Assembly: GCF_003058225.1 (NCBI RefSeq)
Contig: NZ_QBUG01000001.1
Location: 1,218,268-1,282,267, forward strand
Direction: 5' to 3'
Length of the DNA stretch: 64,000 nt
Source of the DNA: Promicromonospora sp. AC04
GTDB lineage: Bacteria > Actinomycetota > Actinomycetes > Actinomycetales > Cellulomonadaceae
Part shown: positions 1 through 7,022 of the stretch, one piece after another
Numbering within the stretch: position 1 is the stretch's first letter
Layout: the number at the start of each line of letters is the position of its first letter
Translations under genes and position numbers: made by a program
Notes under the pieces: model-generated
What the model saw: the letters and a program-made list of their open reading frames with translations, nothing else
The model's database searches: none
Told to the model about the DNA's origin: nothing

Positions 1-33
1 GTCCTGGACCCACTCACGCTCGGCCACGGCTAC

Positions 34-255
34 TCACCACCATCCGATCACCATGGCCCGGTGGTGCCCGGCGGGCTGATCGCCCGGTTGCTCCGCGTCC
101 TCCGGGGAGAGTTCTGCCGCCCTCAGCCCGAAGTGCTGGATGAGCGACCGAGCGATGTCGTCAGCCATGGGCTCGGTCGTGGGATCGAGGGTGGTTTCGA
201 TCGCCTCGGCGATGGTGGCTGCCATGTGTTCCTGCAGCTCAGACTGCTTGCTCAT
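34..255 (-). CDS. hypothetical protein, 73 aa
   Basis: A short acidic protein I do not recognise. It begins MSKQSELQEHM and looks mostly helical and soluble, with no cysteine pairs or membrane segment. The start was chosen for an AGAGGA-type ribosome site just upstream; an upstream in-frame extension is arginine/proline rich and unlikely to be translated. It lies downstream of ssb on the same strand, separated from it by a terminator-like hairpin. A GTG a few bases past its stop (bases 27-25, reading VAEREWVQD) could start the next minus-strand gene, cut by the window edge. Confidence 0.5.
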   Translation of the reverse strand: MSKQSELQEHMAATIAEAIETTLDPTTEPMADDIARSLIQHFGLRAAELSPEDAEQPGDQPAGHHRAMVIGWW

Positions 256-346
256 GAAGGGTCCTCTCGGGAAATCGCCTCGCGGCCGGGCTGGGTCTGC
301 GCGCACGAGGCTTCGTGGCCGTTGGTACGGACTTGGGGAGAAGAGA

Positions 347-387
347 GATCCCCGTCCGAGGAGCGCAAGGCTTCTCGGACGGGGATC
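347..387 (-). terminator. rho-independent-type hairpin after ssb
   Basis: A perfect 14-bp inverted repeat (arms GATCCCCGTCCGAG and its complement, 13-base loop) lies 120 bases past the ssb stop. On the minus strand the stem is followed by a pyrimidine-rich TCTCTTCT tract, as expected for termination of ssb transcription. Confidence 0.7.
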
Positions 388-506
388 GGTTTCGACGCGG
401 TATTCAGTTGTCGGTAATCAGTTGTGCAACGCGGCCTGGACCGGGCCCGGGAGGTGCTTCCATCCAGGCGACGGTCGTCGCTCGTGGCGGGCTGTCTCGC
501 GGGCTT

Positions 507-992
507 CTATGCCCCGAAGGGGAGCTGCTCGTCCTGGACGGCGCTGGCGGCCGCCGGCTGGGCGGCCGGCGCTACGGCGAGGGCGGGCTCGCGCCGGATG
601 GCCTGGTTCTCCGCCTCCGCGGTGACGACGCGCTCGGCCAGGCGCGCCTGGGTGACCGAGCGCGGCTCGAGGAAGGTGATGTCCTCTGCGGTCACCTTGA
701 GGTCGAAGATCTGCTCGCCGTTCTTCGAGTAGCGGTCCATCCGCAGTGTGTAGCCGACGGCGACCAGGTCTCCCTTGTGGATGTTCGAGTAGGGGCCCAG
801 GCCCTGGGTCTGCGAGCGGACGAAAGCCTCGACGGGGATGCCGTCGGACTGGCGCTCGTTCTGCGCGTTCGTGTAGTTGCGGTCGGCGAAGACCGTGAAG
901 AGGACCTTCTTGGAGCCGTCCTTGTTCTCGAAGACCTTCGGGTCATTCGCGAGGCGTCCGACGACGGTTCCGTTGTTGCGGGGGTTCGACAT
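507..992 (-). CDS. ssb: single-stranded DNA-binding protein
   Basis: 161-residue SSB that coats single-stranded DNA during replication or transfer. Residues 1-110 form the OB fold: an N-terminal NGTVVGRLANDPKVF strand pair, then VLFTVFADRNYTN and IPVEAFVRSQ, matching the family order. A flexible Ala/Pro/Gln linker follows and the protein ends DEQLPFGA. This resembles the acidic partner-binding tip (usual ending DDDIPF), but with two extra residues after the F. The ATG follows a GAGGAG site. SSB genes of this divergent kind are common on conjugative plasmids, and the chromosome would carry its own copy. It may be controlled by the palindrome about 190 bases upstream. Confidence 0.93.
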   Translation of the reverse strand: MSNPRNNGTVVGRLANDPKVFENKDGSKKVLFTVFADRNYTNAQNERQSDGIPVEAFVRSQTQGLGPYSNIHKGDLVAVGYTLRMDRYSKNGEQIFDLKVTAEDITFLEPRSVTQARLAERVVTAEAENQAIRREPALAVAPAAQPAAASAVQDEQLPFGA

Positions 993-1181
993 GTTGATGC
1001 TCCTCGGGTACGCGAGAGCGCGCGGTCGATGTCGTCGATCCGCGCGCGATGGGTTGGTTGAGCTGTTCGGGTTGCCTGTCGAACCACCGTCCGGTCAGCT
1101 CCGCTGAGCAGACGACGATCGTCGTGACGAGCCGCATCAGCGTCTGCTGATCTAGCGTTCCTGCATGCAATCGCCCTTCCG

Positions 1182-1198
1182 GATCGACTTCGTCGATC
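1182..1198. promoter_or_regulatory. 17-bp palindrome, copy 1 (GATCGAC-TTC-GTCGATC)
   Basis: A perfect inverted repeat of 7-bp arms around TTC, 183 bases upstream of the ssb start. On the minus strand it is followed by CCGGA, as in the two other copies at 2745 and 6441. Probably an operator of a plasmid regulator. Confidence 0.6.
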
Positions 1199-1280
1199 CC
1201 AGAACCGCTCACTGCACAAGCCGAGCACCAGCGCAGTGGTTGCATCCGACGGTCCCTGTCCGCACGCCGGTCGACACCGG

Positions 1281-1958
1281 TCAGACCGCCGTGCTCGGTT
1301 CGATGGCGTCGAGCCACTCGCGTGCCTGACGCTGGCCGGCGAACAGGTACGTGTTGGACTGCCCGTAGTCGTTCTGCTCGCGGCCGTACCACTGACCATC
1401 CAGCGCCGTGATGCCGGCCTGGATGAGAGCGCCGGCGCCCGTGGCGACCGTGGCCTCACCGTCTCCGGCGAGGAACGCGTCGTTCACGGCGGCGAGCACC
1501 TCGTCATCTGTGACGGTCTGCGTCGGCCGGGGGAAGTGCTCGCTGATGAAGGCGAGCACGGCGGGCCAGGTGCGCAGGTTGGTGCGTGTGTGCTGGTAGC
1601 CGAGCGTCGGGACGTAGTCGCTGACGGTGACCAGCCAGCCCTTGCCGGACGGGACGTGCTGCCACGTCGCGGCGCCCTTGTCCGGGCGGACGAACCAGAC
1701 GCGCGAGCTCGCTGCCTCCACGGGGTTGAAGAAAAGACCACGGGACATATCGATCGCCACCCCGGTGACGTCGGCGAGAGACATGGCACGCCTCTGGATC
1801 GCCGCGCCGGGCAGTCCCGTGGACCTGCCACCGCGGAACGTCTCACCGGTGTGCAGGGTGTGCACCATGAGGCCGTCCTCACGGTGGGTACGGACCGGCC
1901 CGGTGTACTCGCCAGGCACAGCCCAGATGGCCGTACCGATCTTCTGCATGTGGCTCAT
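1281..1958 (-). CDS. hypothetical protein, 225 aa
   Basis: Unrecognised soluble protein. Residues 1-70 contain a start with many Gly/Thr (IWAVPGEYTGPVRT). The middle is aromatic-rich (SSRVWFVRPDKG, GWLVTVSDYVPTLGY). The last 60 residues are rich in Ala/Gln and end in QAREWLDAIEP. There is no signal peptide and no clear catalytic motif. The ATG at the right end follows an AGGACAG site; a longer upstream reading is low-complexity and was rejected. It lies in the run of minus-strand genes beside ssb, so it is probably an element-specific accessory protein. Confidence 0.6.
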   Translation of the reverse strand: MSHMQKIGTAIWAVPGEYTGPVRTHREDGLMVHTLHTGETFRGGRSTGLPGAAIQRRAMSLADVTGVAIDMSRGLFFNPVEAASSRVWFVRPDKGAATWQHVPSGKGWLVTVSDYVPTLGYQHTRTNLRTWPAVLAFISEHFPRPTQTVTDDEVLAAVNDAFLAGDGEATVATGAGALIQAGITALDGQWYGREQNDYGQSNTYLFAGQRQAREWLDAIEPSTAV

Positions 1959-2263
1959 TGGTTCTGTCCTGTCTGGGTAGCGGCATTTCGGGTCCCGACC
2001 CGGGCGCCATGTCGGCCCGCCGGTCAGGAGGTTGCTCGGCTGGCAGCCCTTGGACCAGATGGCCCGCCGCGCGCGGGTAGCGCCATCAGTCAGCTGGTCG
2101 TCGCCGGCCGGGTCCGTGCCGGCCAAGGGGCGTTCGCCGGTCAAACGCGGGTACGCGATCGGTTTCTTTGTGCGTGCTGCCCGCCGGCACGTCAACCGGG
2201 TACTCGGCTGTCCAGGCTGCTGGATCTCCTCGAGGCACTCGATCAAGAGCGCGCTCGGGTCTG

Positions 2264-2572
2264 TCACAGGGTCACCTCGACCTCGTAGGCGGTCGAGAGG
2301 AACAGCCCGACGACCACCGAGCGCACGCGCTTGACGAACCCAGCAGCTTCGAGCCGAGCGGTCAGGCCCTGGTGCTCGGACCAGTCCTTGATGAACACGT
2401 TTCCGGGCGCAGGAATGAAGCCGTAGCTCAGGAGATCCACCGAGAGCCGCTCGGGGCCCTCGTCGGTCATGAGCACCAGCGTCTGGTACTCCCTGTCGTG
2501 CCGGAGTGAGCCGGACAGCTCGATGTTGCCGAAGTCGACGGTCACGCCGTCCTTCTCGGTGATCGCAGTCAT
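2264..2572 (-). CDS. hypothetical protein, 102 aa
   Basis: Small beta-rich protein of unknown function, starting MTAITEKDGVTVDFG. It has alternating hydrophobic strands (YQTLVLMTDEG, RLSVDLLSYGF) and a C-terminal half with basic residues (RLEAAGFVKRVRS). No metal or nucleotide motif is visible. The palindrome copy at 2745 lies 173 bases upstream of the start, a spacing similar to that at ssb, so both may answer to the same regulator. Confidence 0.6.
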   Translation of the reverse strand: MTAITEKDGVTVDFGNIELSGSLRHDREYQTLVLMTDEGPERLSVDLLSYGFIPAPGNVFIKDWSEHQGLTARLEAAGFVKRVRSVVVGLFLSTAYEVEVTL

Positions 2573-2744
2573 GGATCTTCGCCTCTCTCGGACCTGTCGT
2601 GGTGGATGTGGTGGGCCCGCCCCGGGCCACCCCCGCTTCGCTGGACGCGAGAGCGTGTGGCAGGTGCGGCGAGGTGCTTCCGGTTGCTGGTCGCACGGGC
2701 CGTCCCGGCGGCCGAGGCCGCGTTGTCCTGCAAGAGCTCATCCG

Positions 2745-2761
2745 GATCGACTTCGTCGATC
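2745..2761. promoter_or_regulatory. 17-bp palindrome, copy 2 (GATCGAC-TTC-GTCGATC)
   Basis: Identical to copy 1 over all 17 bases and again followed by CCGGA on the minus strand. It sits between the 62-aa gene and the 102-aa gene, upstream of the latter. Confidence 0.6.
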
Positions 2762-2796
2762 AGACCCACAGGAACAGCCGAGAGATAGAGCTCCGT

Positions 2797-2985
2797 CTAC
2801 GCGAACCGAATGCGGGCGACCAGGTCTCTTGCCAGTCGCTCGGCGACATCCAGGCCCAGGACGACGTCCTCGTCGGTGGTGTCTGTCGCGACGATGATCG
2901 AGCCGTCGGTGTGCTCCGTGGCGACGTACACGTGCTGCGTGTGGTCGTTGTTCCAGAACCGGGCGGGGTCGCGGGTGGTCACCAT
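2797..2985 (-). CDS. small hypothetical protein, 62 aa
   Basis: Acidic protein with a beta-rich middle (QHVYVATEHTDGSIIVATD) and a helical C-terminus (GLDVAERLARDLVARI), of unknown role. Either the ATG or the GTG right after it could start it. The AGGAGG site lies inside the end of the 22-codon leader ORF, whose stop overlaps these start codons, so the pair looks translationally coupled. Confidence 0.5.
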   Translation of the reverse strand: MVTTRDPARFWNNDHTQHVYVATEHTDGSIIVATDTTDEDVVLGLDVAERLARDLVARIRFA

Positions 2986-3047
2986 GCCTCCTGCAGCGTC
3001 GTGGAGCTGCTGTGCTCGCCGCGGTTCCGAGTGCAGGTCGTGCCCAT
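2979..3047 (-). CDS. 22-aa leader peptide
   Basis: A tiny ORF that starts ATG after a strong GAAGGAG site with 5-base spacing and reads MGTTCTRNRGEHSS then ends LQEAW. Its TGA lies within the ATGGTGA that begins the 62-aa gene. The clean ribosome site and the overlap argue for real translation, either as a leader or to couple translation of the next gene. No function can be given. Confidence 0.4.
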   Translation of the reverse strand: MGTTCTRNRGEHSSSTTLQEAW

Positions 3048-3436
3048 GGATTGCTCCTTCGGTCGGTGTGGGTGGCCTGTCGCTGTAGTCCGGCACCCCG
3101 CGTGCGCCGTGTTTGGCAAGGCACGCGGGGCGGGTTCGGGGATGGCAGGTCTCGCCAGACGTGCTCGCTGCCACGCAGGTAGCGGATCGGGGACTTCAGC
3201 GGGTGCTGCGATGGTCGGCATGCGTGCCGGGGATGTTCGTCATGAGCGGCCCCGGACGCAGCCGTGCTGCGTCAGATGTCCCGCTCCCGGCCGTGTGCCG
3301 AGACGAGCTGGGAGCAGCCGCAGGTCTGCGACCTCTCGGGCGTGATGCGTCAGCGGGCAGGACACCGTGGGGCACGGTCGCCGGCCCAGAACCGTTTCTC
3401 TGCTAACGGGGTGCCGCCCTTGGGGGCGGTGAGAAG
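3048..3436. other. gene-free stretch with a hairpin
   Basis: No convincing gene between the divergent leader ORF and the DUF5998-like gene. It contains a 10-bp inverted repeat, CCCCGCGTGC at 3096-3105 and its complement at 3121-3130, and is the probable site of both divergent promoters. No iterons or AT-rich origin block are visible. Confidence 0.4.
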
Positions 3437-4021
3437 ATGCGGGGTATGACCCAGGACGACGGCCGCGACGGACTGATCAGCCGCCTGCACCATGTCGGCT
3501 ACTACCCAGAGCTCGTCGCGGGTGTGCTTGACGTGACGCTGGCAGGCGAGTCCGTCGTGGCACACCTGGTGCAGGCTGAGACGGAGCTCGACGAGGAGGC
3601 CGAGGTCTTCCGTCACCTCACGGCATTGGTGATGACACCAACCCGTCTCGTCTTCGCGCATGTCGACGAGCACGCCGGTGAGCTCGACGAGCACGGTAAC
3701 TCGGCGACGGCGAGCACCGAAGCGGTGCTGTTGCGCCGCATCCGGTCGGTGGGGGTGTCACACGTGGTCGTCTCCCCCGAGAAGTACACGGGTCCCACGC
3801 CTGCGGACGAGGTCACCGTGGCGGTCGGGTGGAGCGCGGGCGCCGCCGTCGAGCTTGAGCCCGCGACCTGCATCAACCCTGAATGCACCGCTGACCATGG
3901 GCTGACCGGGAGGGTCACGCCTGACCGGGCCATGATCCGGGTCTCGGCGGAGGGCAAGGACGCCGTTCGCGCCGCCGTCGACTTCGCCCGGACGTTGTCC
4001 CGCGCCACGTCGACGGCCTAG
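3437..4021 (+). CDS. DUF5998-like protein
   Basis: 194-residue protein resembling the actinobacterial DUF5998 family (about 190 aa, function unproved). Shared features are the opening helix with a GYYPELV motif, the central HLTALVMTPTRLVFAHVDEH block, and the later EAVLLRRIRSVGVSHVVVSPE strand pair. CINPECTADH near residue 145 could be a metal or structural site. DUF5998 is normally a chromosomal core gene, so a copy beside plasmid functions is unexpected. The ATG used follows GGTGAG; a second ATG three codons later is equally possible. Confidence 0.6.
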   Translation: MRGMTQDDGRDGLISRLHHVGYYPELVAGVLDVTLAGESVVAHLVQAETELDEEAEVFRHLTALVMTPTRLVFAHVDEHAGELDEHGNSATASTEAVLLRRIRSVGVSHVVVSPEKYTGPTPADEVTVAVGWSAGAAVELEPATCINPECTADHGLTGRVTPDRAMIRVSAEGKDAVRAAVDFARTLSRATSTA

Positions 4022-4108
4022 GCCGAGCCACGACACCGTCCGGGGCGAGACGTCGCAGTACATGAGGGGCTGCGTCGCCCGCAACCGTTGGCATCCGGTG
4101 TAGTGGGC

Positions 4109-4489
4109 TCAGCACAGAATGGCGACGGTGTGGCCACAGGTAAGATGCCAGATCTCGTACTGCGGGCCCCTGCCCCAGGCATCGTCCCAGGCGGGGTCGT
4201 TCTCGAACGAGTGGTCGACGATCTCTCGAGGCACACCCGGCTCGGACGTCTCGTCGTAGGAGCACAGGTCGCACCACTCCTGCCGAGGGTCGACCAGGCC
4301 CACCGGTGCGGCGCCCGGTCGAGTCGGGACGCTCGCCCGCGCAACTGGGGCGAGCGCCGGCGAGAGCCACCTGGAGGCCGAGGTGACGGAAGGGACGGGT
4401 TCGTGTCTGGTGAGCGCATCTTCGGGTCGGATCGGTGCGCTGACGGCGTGCTGTGCGTCAGTCGTGCTGATGGTCTGCGTGCTGGTCAT
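4109..4489 (-). CDS. hypothetical zinc-site protein, 126 aa
   Basis: The first 65 residues are a disordered Ser/Thr/Pro/Ala-rich region. The C-terminal half carries CDLCSYDE and, 40 residues later, HLTCGHTVAILC. The CxxC plus CGH arrangement suggests one structural zinc site. The ATG follows an AGGAG site with good spacing. Function unknown; similar tail-end zinc-site proteins are common on actinomycete plasmids and phages. Confidence 0.6.
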   Translation of the reverse strand: MTSTQTISTTDAQHAVSAPIRPEDALTRHEPVPSVTSASRWLSPALAPVARASVPTRPGAAPVGLVDPRQEWCDLCSYDETSEPGVPREIVDHSFENDPAWDDAWGRGPQYEIWHLTCGHTVAILC

Positions 4490-4671
4490 GACTACTCCTG
4501 GGGGGGGTGGCAGGGCTTGGGGTGACGCCGTCGCCTGAGGCGGCCTGTCAAGGTCAGGCCGGTGCCTGGCTTGCGCTCCCGGTCGTGGGCTGTCGTTGTG
4601 GGACGCGCTCGGCTGCGATCTGGCGGCTTATGGGCGCGAACGCTCGGCCGGCGCCACGGCCGCGTCGCAGA

Positions 4672-4718
4672 GGAACCCCGGTGATGCCGTGCGCATCACC
4701 GGGGTTCCTTCTTTTTTC
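4672..4718 (+). terminator. strong rho-independent terminator
   Basis: A perfect 15-bp stem (GGAACCCCGGTGATG and its complement) with a 7-base loop, followed on the plus strand by TTCTTTTTT. This is the clearest terminator in the window. It stops plus-strand transcription coming from the DUF5998 side before it enters the minus-strand cluster. Confidence 0.88.
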
Positions 4719-4758
4719 GTAGGGCGGGCCTCTGCGTCAGGGCCGCGAGCGTGCGCAG

Positions 4759-4995
4759 CTAGCCGTTGCGCGCCTCTTGGACCGCGTTCACAGCAGCTCG
4801 CAGCGCCTCGTCACCCAGGCCGCGGTCCACGTTGTCCTCCGCAACGTCGTACAGGTCGGCGAGGGCCGAGTTGATGGTCTCGACGCGGCGCATCGCAGCC
4901 CGCGTCGTCTCGCGCATCGCTTCGTACTGGGCCTGCTCTTCCGGGGTCGGGACACGCGACGGCCGGTAGGTGCCCTGGCTCTTCCGGGCGCTCAT
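4759..4995 (-). CDS. small helical protein, 78 aa
   Basis: Highly charged, all-helical protein (EEQAQYEAMRETTRAAMRRV), likely a short coiled coil, of unknown function. Its start overlaps the stop of the preceding gene by 4 bases (ATGA). It is the last member of a four-gene minus-strand operon in which every junction is a 4-base overlap. Confidence 0.6.
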   Translation of the reverse strand: MSARKSQGTYRPSRVPTPEEQAQYEAMRETTRAAMRRVETINSALADLYDVAEDNVDRGLGDEALRAAVNAVQEARNG

Positions 4996-5282
4996 GAAGC
5001 CACCTCGTAACCGGCGCCGAGCAGCGCCGTGCGGTGGTCGAGCGTGCCGGCCGTGGAGCCCGGCAGCTCGGTCGCGGCGGTCACCGACCCGTCAGCATCG
5101 GAGCCGAAGACGTAGGTCTCGGCGTGCATGGTGGTCCCGCCCGACACACGGTCGTGCTGAGGTGCCTGCAGGGCGGAGACCACGACGTGCGCGTGCCCCT
5201 GCAGCGGAGGGTCGAGCTGGTACAGCGCCGCCATCCCGTGGAACTGGGGCAGGCGTGTCCTGAGCAAGGTTGCTCTCTTCAC
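4992..5282 (-). CDS. hypothetical protein, 96 aa
   Basis: Unrecognised small protein beginning with a GTG (VKRATLLRTRLPQFHGM) after a GAGGAG site. The GTG overlaps the upstream stop (GTGA). The middle has a beta-rich stretch HAHVVVSALQAP. An upstream in-frame ATG would drop the coupling and has no ribosome site, so it was not used. Part of the overlapping four-gene operon. Confidence 0.6.
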   Translation of the reverse strand: MKRATLLRTRLPQFHGMAALYQLDPPLQGHAHVVVSALQAPQHDRVSGGTTMHAETYVFGSDADGSVTAATELPGSTAGTLDHRTALLGAGYEVAS

Positions 5283-5734
5283 GATGCGAACTCCTCTGCA
5301 TGGCGTCGGAGGGCGTGGTTCCACACGCTGGCGGTCTCGGCCAGGGCGGCGGCGAGATGCGGTGACCGCTCGAGCGAGGCGGACAGTGCGTACTCGATGG
5401 CGGTGCTGTCCATGGCGATCCGAGCCCGGCCGACGGCGAGGCCGTATCCGGCACCGGACCAGTAGCGGTCCGCCGCGAGGTGCAGTGCCGGGTGCAGCGC
5501 GGGGGCGCCCGCACCCGGCCCGAGCGGTATGGGTCGTGACTCCAACGGTGCGAACCAGGTCAAACCGGCCACATGGGGACGGTCCGGGTCGGGGATGCTC
5601 GCGGGGTCGAGGACGGCCGGCGGGAGGTAGGCCGCGGCGACCTCACCAGGCTTCGGGCAGGTGTGCTCGTCGCCGGTCCAGAACCAGTTGCCGCAGTTCT
5701 TGCACTGCCTGCGGTCGATGTGCTCGGCGATCAT
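5279..5734 (-). CDS. zinc-ribbon protein, 151 aa
   Basis: Residues 8-32 hold CKNCGNWFWTGDEHTC, a CxxC...HxC zinc finger. The rest is Pro/Ala-rich, then a helical C-terminus (ALSASLERSPHLAAALAETA) ending near H/R-rich residues. It could bind nucleic acid or be structural; nothing decides this. The ATG overlaps the upstream TGA (ATGA), so it is co-translated with the membrane protein before it. Confidence 0.62.
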   Translation of the reverse strand: MIAEHIDRRQCKNCGNWFWTGDEHTCPKPGEVAAAYLPPAVLDPASIPDPDRPHVAGLTWFAPLESRPIPLGPGAGAPALHPALHLAADRYWSGAGYGLAVGRARIAMDSTAIEYALSASLERSPHLAAALAETASVWNHALRRHAEEFAS

Positions 5735-6144
5735 CGGTCCGCCTCGCACTGCTCTGCTGCCGTCTCGAAGGCGGCAACCGCTTCGGCGGTGTCGAGCTCG
5801 GCCTGCTGGACGAGCTCCAGCTCGGCGTCGAGGCGACGTGCCGCCTCAGCGATCGTGTCTTCGTCGCGGGTCCGCTCGGCGTCGTACCGCTCGGATGCCC
5901 GCTCGCCGGCCAGCGCGTCATGCTGGTCGGCCGTATCACGGTGGGCTCGCTCGTCGCGTCCGGACTCGATGAGGTCGGCCACGCACGGCGGCGTGTTCGT
6001 CGCGATGAAGTGGGTGATCGGTTCGGGCTCGGGCGTGAGGGTCACTGTCAGGACGTGCCCGGCGGCCGCGGCACCCAGCAGCGCGATCGCCATGGCGGCG
6101 TACTGGACCAGCACGGGGGACCATCGTTCCTTCTTGCGTAGCAC
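5731..6144 (-). CDS. single-pass membrane coiled-coil protein
   Basis: 137 residues. After a basic N-terminus (VLRKKERWS) comes one membrane segment (VLVQYAAMAIALLGAAAAGHVL). From about residue 55 to the end it is almost entirely charged helix rich in Glu/Ala/Arg, a likely coiled coil. GTG start after a clean GAAGGAG site. It leads the four-gene operon and has a palindrome copy about 300 bases upstream. A scaffold role at the membrane is possible, but function is unknown. Confidence 0.65.
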   Translation of the reverse strand: MLRKKERWSPVLVQYAAMAIALLGAAAAGHVLTVTLTPEPEPITHFIATNTPPCVADLIESGRDERAHRDTADQHDALAGERASERYDAERTRDEDTIAEAARRLDAELELVQQAELDTAEAVAAFETAAEQCEADR

Positions 6145-6440
6145 TAGAATCTCCTTCGGTGGTGCCGTCACGTCCGGGTCTGCAAACTGGGGCGTGGCGG
6201 CATTGCTTGCCTGAGGCGTCAGGCGGCGAAGGCTCGCTCGTTCGTTCCCGCTCGGCCCCGGAACGCAGGCCATCGGCGAGGTCGAGCGGCAGTTGACCTG
6301 GCCGCCGTCGATCGTTTTGACCGAGTGCGGCAGGTCGGAGCACCGGAGATCTGCAGGTCGCCGACTATCTGAGCCGGCATCTGTTCGAGCTCCCACGTCG
6401 CATGTCGAGATGTCGACATGACGTGTCAGGGACCTCTCCG

Positions 6441-6457
6441 GATCAACTCCGTTGATC
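6441..6457. promoter_or_regulatory. 17-bp palindrome, copy 3 (GATCAAC-TCC-GTTGATC)
   Basis: Same design as copies 1 and 2, with G-to-A in one arm matched by C-to-T in the other. The paired change keeps the symmetry, which argues for a dimer-binding site rather than chance. CCGGA again follows on the minus strand. Confidence 0.6.
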
Positions 6458-6563
6458 CCACACCGACCCGAACGGATCCCGAGTCTGCTCACGTGGACGA
6501 GCCCCGCTCGGCGTGCACTCACGTAGATCGCCGTCCACGCTGGCCTCTCCACCCAGCCGCCTT

Positions 6564-6588
6564 CTATGTGATACACCTTTGTCATAGG
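6564..6588. promoter_or_regulatory. CTATG...CATAG inverted element before the RHH gene
   Basis: CTATG and CATAG arms flank a central region. Read on the minus strand, 16 of 21 positions match the element at 11309-11329 before the topoisomerase gene (shared core GTATCNCATAG). Possibly the target of the RHH protein encoded just downstream. Confidence 0.35.
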
Positions 6589-6659
6589 CTGGAGCAGTGG
6601 CCGCCGCGCAACGGCCCAGCGCCCGTCTCGAGGCCGCCCAGGATGAGGAGAGACCGGTC

Positions 6660-7022
6660 ATGACAACCACGCAGAAGCCGGATCACGCAGGGCAGCCGGT
6701 CGACAAGCGCGCTGGCATGTTCATCCGGGTGTCGAGCGATGACAAGCAGCGGGCAAAGTACTGGGCCGACAAGCGCGGCTTCGCATCAGTGAACGAGTAC
6801 GCCGCTGAGGCGCTGGCCGAGCAGGTCCGGCGGGAGAACCTGGACTACGACCTGCCGACGTTGGAGATCGCACGGCTCAACGAGCTCGTCGACCAGGTCA
6901 AGGCGCTCTCGACGAACCAGGCGAACCTCGAGCGTGTCGTCACCCAGGGGCTCGACTCGCTGATCGGACTCACCCGCGGCGACAACTACCTGCTCGACGA
7001 CGAGGACGGCGAGCTGTCATGA
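6660..7022 (+). CDS. ribbon-helix-helix protein, probable relaxosome accessory or repressor
   Basis: 120 residues. Residues 20-58 fit a ribbon-helix-helix (MobC/NikA/CopG type) fold: the strand GMFIRVSSDD, then two helices ending EALAEQVRREN. A helical region with leucine spacing follows (LNELVDQVKALSTNQANLERVV), probably for oligomerisation. Such proteins bind oriT or operators near transfer genes. The ATG follows GAGGAG; an upstream ATG has no ribosome site. The stop overlaps the next gene by 4 bases, so both proteins are made together. No relaxase is visible in the window. Confidence 0.65.
   Translation: MTTTQKPDHAGQPVDKRAGMFIRVSSDDKQRAKYWADKRGFASVNEYAAEALAEQVRRENLDYDLPTLEIARLNELVDQVKALSTNQANLERVVTQGLDSLIGLTRGDNYLLDDEDGELS

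Larger units (their letters stand above)
6145..6659. other. divergent regulatory region
   Basis: 515 bases between a minus-strand operon and the plus-strand RHH gene with no convincing gene. It contains palindrome copy 3 (6441-6457) and an AT-richer inverted element at 6564-6588 next to the RHH gene. A relaxosome protein gene follows directly, so an origin of transfer could lie here, but I see no recognised nic sequence. Confidence 0.4.

Noticed and set aside
6145..6659. Origin of transfer in the gap before the RHH gene
   Set aside because: Position is suggestive, but I could not find a recognised nic site, so it is only mentioned, not called.
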